Source: Cryptomeria japonica
Lineage: Eukaryota; Streptophyta; Pinopsida; Cupressales; Cupressaceae
Assembly: GCF_030272615.1 (NCBI RefSeq)
Contig: NC_081415.1
Location: 505,501,373 to 505,565,372, forward strand
Direction: 5' to 3'
DNA: 64,000 nucleotides
Positions 57,971 to 64,000 of this stretch are shown here, piece by piece (positions within the stretch are counted from its first letter, which is position 1; the number at the start of each line of letters is the position of its first letter). A model generated the notes under the pieces. That model made no database searches, was not told where the DNA came from, and was given only the letters and a program-made list of their open reading frames with translations. The position numbers were made by a program, and so were the translations under genes.

Positions 57971-58201
57971 TCAATAAAAACTCTGTGTCACAAATGGGAC
58001 AAACTCTGTCTCTTCCCTTTCAGGCGTTGGTGGCACTTCTCGAGCTGTGTTGTAGGTGATACAGATGTTTGGGAAGAAGTTGGGATCAATCTTTCCTCCT
58101 TGATTTTTGTGATAACTCAGAGCTCTATATTGCATAAAAGCTCTGCGGTTTAATGATTCAGAATCAAATTCGTTTGTTTTACCTTGAAGGTATAGACGCA
58201 T
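57971..58201 (-). CDS. Conserved 76-codon leader ORF upstream of gag, young Tat
   Basis: From ATG 58201 (MRLYLQGKTNEFDSESLNRR) to TAA at 57971. The frame stays open upstream to 58486, but similarity to old Tat (22656-22888) covers only this part: RAF, NQGGKIDPNFFP and PTPEREETEFVPFVTQSFY have direct counterparts. No family recognised. It is a basic N-terminal and acidic C-terminal small protein with no signal peptide. It could be translated as an upstream ORF and affect gag expression, or be a remnant of an N-terminal Gag extension. Confidence 0.55.
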   Translation of the reverse strand: MRLYLQGKTNEFDSESLNRRAFMQYRALSYHKNQGGKIDPNFFPNICITYNTAREVPPTPEREETEFVPFVTQSFY

Positions 58202-59932
58202 GCGATGTAGAAAGACTCTATGTGAGACAAAGATTTGTCTATTGATATAGAAGAATTTCCTCGTTTTGATTAAAGCCTTTGAGGTTAATGGTCTTCTTTT
58301 CAAGGTAATATTCTGATGACACTTCTTCTTTCGCAAGATGTGAAGAATGGTCATAAAAGTGGTGACTCTGTGTTGTTTGCACTTTGTTTTTGATTGTGTT
58401 GACAGATGTTGGATGAATACTTTGTTTTTGGGATTGATTTTCTGATTTTTTTTTGACAAGAAAACAAAGCAAGCACACAAACACAAAATTGTAGCCTCAA
58501 AGGCACAAATGAGTATGGGTCTAGATCAACCCAATCCTTGGACTTGTTTTTGACCCTTCCTTTAGATTTATTTTAAGGTGTATTTCCAAAGCCTGAAGTC
58601 GGCTCAATTTGCACTAGGTCTGTAAAACGAATACACTTCAAACACTTTTTATCCCTATGGTCAAATGGCCAGTTGTGATAAATTTAGCCCACATCTTGAT
58701 ATTTCTTCGACTTTGGTACTACATACCTTATGAATCCCGCCGTGGCAGGTAAGGATGTGATATACTAAGTCTTGCACGAGCATAACAAATAGATGATCCC
58801 TATGATGGGGGAGTCACCACTTTTATCAAGCCACAAGTGACCTTTCAAAAAGCTATGTTTTTACTCAAGGAAATATGTATGGTGAGTATCTTGGGAGCAA
58901 AACCTTCTATGCTCTTGCACTAAATTATACCTCAAATATCCTCAATCAATAGAACAGGTGGGCTACTACTTAAAGGTGTTTAGTCATGTTCGATGTTTTT
59001 GGACATAAGTTCATTCTGCAGTGACTCACTTAAGAGCCTTGTAACTGGTGGTGGGGCCCATTTGTCCTTTCGGCCAGTTACACTGTAGGAACAGCTATAC
59101 CCAAGGCTACAGCTTTCGCTCTCACCTGATTTCTATAGCGGCTCGAAGGATTTACCGCTCGAGGTCGTTCCCAAGAGTATCGATCCCTTGGCAGGCCTCT
59201 CTTAAAAAGATAAAATTTTGAGTGTTACTAACACTTTTCTCTTGCACCTAGGACCACGAGAGCCAAGGGAGAGGATAGTGTGTGTTAGAAGTAGGACCAC
59301 TCGACTGACTTTTGTGCACAAGCGTGCCAAACACGAAATTCACTTGTTCTTTTTAGTCCAGCATTTGCAATGTGTTTTAACTATTTGGAGATGTTGCTCC
59401 AACAGCCATGGTGTTCATTTTTAGCTTCAAAGCAATATGTTTTGTAATCTAGAATTGAGAAATCCTGGTCAACTTAATGAAAAACACGTTTTGCTTTGAA
59501 GAAATTTTTTTTTGTTTTTGCCAAAAATAAAGACAAGTGGATTAATTTTAAGCACCAAAACAAAAATGCATCCCTAACTTGCAATGAAAGCAAAACTTTT
59601 GAGTTTTGTTGTTCTTTTTATTTTGCAAAGAAAGGTGAGTGTTCTTTTTAAGCACCAAAAACAAGTGTTAGGTTCGTTTTATGCACTTCAAAGTAAAATG
59701 TGAGGTTTGATTTTTAATTTTGTGCAAAAAAGGAAAATGAATTCTTTTTAACCAACTTTTTAAAGAAAGCAAAAAGAAAAGATTTTATGGCGTCTACTAA
59801 CTCCTCCTCTTCCTGCACACAACAAGATTAGAACCTGCACTTGGTAAATGGTCAAAACGTTAGTGTGGGCTTACACAAGCCTAAATGCTGATTTTGGGTT
59901 ACAAAGCGAATTGGACAACACTCTGTCGCAAT
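58202..59932 (-). other. Untranslated leader of young Tat
   Basis: About 1.7 kb between the AGCGC array and the leader ORF. Mixed composition at 58600-59200, then T-rich on the plus strand. No credible open frame. Confidence 0.5.
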
Positions 59933-60195
59933 AGCGCTATTCTGCTTTTTATACAAAAGCGCTAATTGATACAAACGCGCTAATCTGCGGTATCAGAAGC
60001 GCTATTATACACAGTAGCGCTTAAAGAAGAAATAAATCCGAGAAGACAAAAGCGCTGAAGTGTGTCAATAGCGCTGAAACTTGGACAATAGCGCTGAAAT
60101 GTTGTCAATAGCGCTGGAACATTTTCAATAGCGCTATTTTAGGGTCAATAGCGCTAAAAGAAATTTTTGCAAAAGTGCTAAAACGCGTTCAAAAG
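59933..60195 (-). repeat. AGCGCT(A/T)TTG array in the sense leader of young Tat
   Basis: Ten exact AGCGCT cores plus near-copies (CGCGCT, AGTGCT, AGCGCC). Read on the minus (sense) strand the usual forms are AGCGCTATTG (six) and AGCGCTTTTG, the same decamers as in the antisense intron at 44788-45138. It starts about 60 bp from the primer site. Confidence 0.9.
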
Positions 60196-60255
60196 CGCCG
60201 AAGCGTGACCTGTGTGGCAATTTCAACAAGAAAAATGTTAATTTCAAAAAAATCA

Positions 60256-60294
60256 ATCAGAAGGTTGCGTGTTCGATTCACGTCGGGTTCACCA
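60256..60294 (-). other. Primer binding site of young Tat with extended tRNA-Trp complementarity
   Basis: Two nt inside the 5' LTR the minus strand starts TGGTGAACCCGACGTGAATC and stays complementary to the 3' half of plant tRNA-Trp (recalled sequence) for 39 nt: CCA end, acceptor strand, whole T arm, variable loop and part of the anticodon stem. The plus strand shows the T-loop word GTTCGATTC at 60271-60279. Confidence 0.8.
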
Positions 60295-60296
60295 AA

Positions 60297-61731
60297 TGAT
60301 GCCCTCCTAAATGGCACAATGTTAGTCTAAGATCAAACAACACAAAACACACAAGATGTTAGAGTTAATCAATCAAAAACCAAAACATACAAAGGCATTC
60401 CAAAGGAGACACTAAAAACATGCTAATGAATCTAACTAAAGAAGTAAGACAATGAGATATCTCCAACTATCTCTTAACATGACATTAGCTCTTTCTCCCT
60501 TGTTCCTCTCCTCTCCAAGTTCCAAAATAGTGTAGCTCTTAGCAGCTTTTTGCACTATGGATGCTTATGGAGGATTGAGATTGTAGAATAGCTCCAAACA
60601 TGAAATGAAAAGCTATTTTAATGCTAAAATGATATATTTTAACCAAAAGACAAAAGATTAGATTGTTTATGCTAAAATGCTCTCTAAAATGGCTATAGTC
60701 TAAATGCATACAAGTTTTCAGGATCTGGATTATGAAGGAATGGGCTCTATTTATAGGAAAAATGGAGCAATGGATGGTTGAGATTGAAAGGTTTAATCAA
60801 GGGTCAAGCTTGAAAGTTGGGGATCCATGTGCACAATTGGCACCAATAAAATAGTGACAAGTGTCAACACAGGATTGGGTTGAGAGAAGAGGTTGGAGGC
60901 ATTAAAGGCCTGAGAAGACCTCATGGTTATCTAAAGGCTAAGGGTCAAGTCTAAGTTAGGCTTACCTACTGGATTAAGAGTTAATCCAAGGATAAACCTT
61001 TGTGCAAATGATTAAGAGATAATCATGGTCAAAGCATTAAATGCTTGATGAGACCTTTGTGGTTGGATAGAGGTTGAGTCAAACAAATGTTTTAACCATG
61101 TGGGAGGGTTGAATTAACCATTAATGGTTATTGGAGACTTTGAGGATTAAGTGGTTGAAAGTTGGAAGCCTTTAATGGTTTTCAAAGACTTTGGGGTTTT
61201 TGGTGGTTGAAGGTTGAAAACCTTCAATGGTTATCCAAGACTTTGGGCCATTTGAGAAGTGTCTCCATTTTGCTTAGGAATGTGACAATAATTAGGGGAT
61301 GGATTAGGCTAATTAGGAAGGGGTTAGAAGAATCTAGAAGGGGATTAGATTTTGCAAGTGGATTTGGTGGGTGAGGGAAAATAGGATTTTATTAAAATAA
61401 AAATTCATTTATTTCAAAATGTGTGCAAGTTGCATTTGTAGGAAAATGCAAGTGGGGTGGGGATAATGATTTAAATAAATGTTTTATTTAATTTATTTAA
61501 AAGAGGAATAGGGGGATTTAATTAAATAAATAGATTTTATTTATTTAATTAATGGGAATTTGATTTTAATGAATTAATTAAAATAAATCGAATAATTTAT
61601 TTAATTAATAGAAGAATGTTTGGGGATGAATTAATTAAATATTAATTTAATTAATTGGTGGCTAGTGGATTTTTAATCAAATAAATACGAAATATTCATT
61701 TAATTAAAATGGACAGATTTATGTGACTACA
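60297..61731 (-). repeat. 5' LTR of young Tat
   Basis: 1435 bp, nearly identical to 42791-44224 (four substitutions, one T insertion near 61645). Confidence 0.93.
60747..60755 (-). promoter_or_regulatory. LTR TATA box of young Tat
   Basis: Minus-strand TATAAATAG in the 5' LTR, identical to the LTR box of old Tat. Expected to drive the genomic RNA. Confidence 0.65.
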
Positions 61732-61736
61732 GTACT
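61732..61736. repeat. Target-site duplicate GTACT, right copy
   Basis: Matches 42786-42790. Confidence 0.9.
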
Positions 61737-61795
61737 GATTCACCACCTCCCCTTTAGTACTGGGTTAGTATTATCCATTCATCATTGAGTTATCA
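61737..61795 (+). mobile_element. Solo copia-type LTR, right part
   Basis: 59 bp continuing from 42790. GATTCACCACCTCCCC corresponds to GATTCACCCCTCCCC near the end of the Sirevirus-like LTR. Ends in TTATCA before TSD GGCTT. Confidence 0.75.
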
Positions 61796-61800
61796 GGCTT
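61796..61800. repeat. Target-site duplicate GGCTT, right copy
   Basis: Matches 41311-41315. Confidence 0.85.
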
Positions 61801-64000
61801 GGCTATAAACAAGGTAATATGGAGAAGTTCCTAGGGCGGCTTTAACTCTTGTTCGATCAACCCATAAGGCGTTACCTTAATTGATTGTGCCAATCCCTAG
61901 AATTTTTCTCAAGTAGCTTCTTAATAATATCTAAGATATTCTTATTCGTGGATTTGGCTACTCCATTACCTTGTGGATAGTAATTGGACGATAATTTAAA
62001 TATCACCTTATACTCATACGACCATTGCATTAATTATGCATAAGTAAAAGCAAGGTAATTATCACAGACCAGAGCAAATGGCATACCAAACCTGGTGACG
62101 ATGTGTTCCTCAATGAATTTTAGAACAACCTCCACAATAGCATTCCTACATGTTATGGCCTCCATCCATTGGGTGCAATAATCCATTGCTGTGAGAATGA
62201 ACTTATGTCCTACAAATGAATTAGGATTAATGACACCTACAAAATCCAATGCCCATTGGGCAAATGGTCTGACTTCAAACACTGGTTGAAGAGGCATGGT
62301 GGGATTCCTCTCTCTAGAAGCTGCGGTTTGGCATGTATGGAAATGATGAACATGTTCATGAGTATCTTTAAAAATACTAGGCCAGTAATATCCAGCCTTC
62401 AAAATCTGATGTGTAGTGGCATCTACTGACTCATGACTTGTACCATACTTCCCATGGAATTTCTCGATCATTTTACGAGCTTCCAAATGATCAAAATATC
62501 GAAGGTAAATACCATCGTAGTTCTTCCTATAAAGTGTCGAATCCTTGATCATATAATTGGCACTTTTGAGCCTTAAAGCTCATTTTTGCGTGGCTATCAA
62601 CCCCTTAGGACACTTGTTATTCAGCAAGATAAAAATAAAATCTGTGTACCATGGGTCCTGAGTGAATGACTCCAACGTATACTGCTGGTATTGGATTTGA
62701 GGGATATCAATCGCCATAGCTTGAGACAAACCCTGGCCTCTAACTAACCTCACTGGATGCATCTCTAGATCAAACTCTTGTAAAATAGCCATCCATTTCC
62801 CTCGGTGTTCTCTGAGCTCTGATTGCATAAGCAGTGACTTAAGTGCTTGATCAGGTACAATTGTGTATATTTTGCTCCTCAAGATATAATGTCTGAATTT
62901 CTTGACTGCTCTCACTAAGGAAAAAACCTATTTCTCAAGAGAAGAATATCTGACCTCAACACTCTTAAAAGGGGAGCTCATGAATACGATGGGTTTCTCG
63001 TCCCCTGCTTGCCTCTGTGTCAGAACAACAACGCCTAAATGCAACGAAGCAAAATAATATATATAAAATGGCAAAGTATAGTCAGGACTAGTCAGTATAG
63101 GAGCTTCTACAATGGACCTCTTGATTTGGGTGAACGCCTATCTTGCTTCTGCAATCCATTAAATCTTAGCATCCTTCTTCATCATTTTATTTAATGGCTT
63201 GACTATCTCTGCAAACCCAGTGATAAACTTTCTGACAAAATTGATCTTCCCGAAGAAAGATCTCATCTCCTTTTTACTTTTAGACATCTACAATTTTAAC
63301 AATGCAACTACTTGATCCGGGTCTATAGATATCCCTCTTTCAGAGATTACATGACCATGGAGCTTCCCTTCAGCCACCCCGAACACACACTTTTTGGGAT
63401 TAAGGGATATCCATATCTTCGACATCTTTCTAAGGCTTTGTGGAGGTGGTCTGGGTGATCTCCTCTGACTTTGGAAAATATAGTCAGGTCATCCATATAT
63501 ATAATAATACATTTGCTAATCAGGTCTTTGAAAGCTGTATCCATCACCCTCTGGAATGTTAAGCCGACATTAATTAACCCAAATGACATCCTGCATTATG
63601 CATAAGTTCCCCACTTTGTAGTAAATGTTGTTTTCATGCGGTCTTCATGGCTCACCAAAACTTGGTTATATCTAGAATAACCATCTAGGAATGACATCAT
63701 CTGTCAACCATTAACGACTTGTAATACCTCATCTAGGGAAGGGTGCGGTTAATTATCCTTTTCTGATGCCTTATTGAGGTTACAAAAATTAACACAAAGC
63801 TGGATTTCCCCACTCTTTTTCCTTACTACAACCAAGTTGGCAAACCAAGTGGAGTGACGTACCAGGAAAATAATCCTAGCAGCGAGCAGCTTTTGAACTT
63901 CCTTGAAAATCAAGGGTTTTATTAATGAATTGACTAGTCGTTGCTTCTATTTGAATGGTTTTATATTGGGTTTCAAAGGTATAACATGAGTGGTGATTGA
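61801..64000 (-). pseudogene. pol: Pol of gypsy-X: RT, RNase H and most of integrase (right edge of window)
   Basis: Minus-strand Ty3/gypsy Pol, broken by stops and frameshifts. RT at about 63250-63900: STWFANLVVVRKKSGEIQLCVNF, MMSFLDGYSRYNQ, FGLINVGLTFQRVMD and a YMDD box. RNase H end at 62580-62915 (FRHYILRSKIYTIVPDQALKSLL). Integrase 61801-62552: zinc-finger region with one Cys lost (FHTCQ), core WALDFVGVINP and LVCDN, then YYPQGNGVAKSTNKNIL with the catalytic Glu replaced by Lys. Only one RNase H lies between RT and integrase, so it is not Tat. The frame continues at 41310 across the solo LTR. Confidence 0.85.

Larger units (their letters stand above)
42791..61731 (-). mobile_element. Complete young Tat-lineage Ty3/gypsy element
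   Basis: 18,941-bp minus-strand element with LTRs 42791-44224 and 60297-61731 that differ by four substitutions and one 1-bp indel (about 0.3%), TSD GTACT, primer site, polypurine tract, long gag and pol frames, a leader ORF and an antisense plant-mobile-domain gene. The second RNase H places it in Tat. Apart from one TAG inside the protease, gag-pol is open over 2461 codons. It is the youngest insertion in the window. Confidence 0.95.

Noticed and set aside
60256-60294. Possible tRNA gene fragment
   Set aside because: The match covers only the 3' half of a tRNA including the non-genomic CCA and lies 2 nt inside an LTR, so it is a primer binding site.
18380-61731. The two Tat elements as one large inverted duplication
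   Set aside because: They have different LTRs, primers and TSDs and only partial similarity, so they are two separate insertions.

Overview
The window is plant nuclear DNA made almost entirely of nested LTR retrotransposons. I found no convincing single-copy host gene, rRNA gene, tRNA gene or CRISPR array. Plant origin is shown by Tat-lineage Ty3/gypsy elements (two RNase H domains, a CxxH..H..C zinc knuckle in Gag, antisense plant-mobile-domain ORFs), by Sirevirus/copia-type LTRs, and by 5-bp target-site duplications. The density and depth of nesting suggest a large-genome seed plant, possibly a gymnosperm, but the species cannot be fixed from this sequence.

Layout. 1-6583: minus-strand non-autonomous gypsy element with Gag and a protease remnant but no reverse transcriptase; its 3' LTR runs off the left edge. 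6584-8991: AT-rich DNA with a decayed unknown gene. 8992-16794: plus-strand Sirevirus-like element with 1.23-kb LTRs and TSD CAAAG; it has a coiled-coil/zinc-knuckle Gag and a long unknown ORF but no pol. 17280-18379, 36565-41310 and 61801-64000: pieces of one old minus-strand gypsy element (here 'gypsy-X'), with RT, RNase H, INT, a G/C-rich repeat array and a downstream sense ORF, broken up by later insertions. 18380-36564: complete plus-strand Tat element ('old Tat', TSD GGTAG) with about 2.5% LTR divergence. 41316-42790 plus 61737-61795: a solo copia-type LTR (TSD GGCTT), itself split by 42791-61731, a complete minus-strand Tat element ('young Tat', TSD GTACT) with about 0.3% LTR divergence.

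Insertion order is legible. Deleting each element together with one TSD copy restores reading frames: the gypsy-X integrase across the solo LTR, and the gypsy-X downstream ORF across old Tat.

The most notable system is shared by the two Tat families, which have related but diverged LTRs, the same polypurine tract, and different tRNA primers. Each carries: (i) a conserved small ORF in the sense leader before gag; (ii) a G-patch-like domain between protease and RT; (iii) near the 3' LTR, an antisense two-exon gene with its own TATA box, a 25-codon first exon, a GT-AG intron, and a second exon encoding a plant mobile domain (MAIN/MAIL1-like), a Gly/Arg-rich segment and a coiled coil; and (iv) arrays of a short GCGC-cored word in both the sense leader and the antisense intron. 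Each array points in the direction of the transcript it lies in, so the genomic RNA carries complementary arrays at its two ends. All lengths, alignments and divergences were counted by eye.
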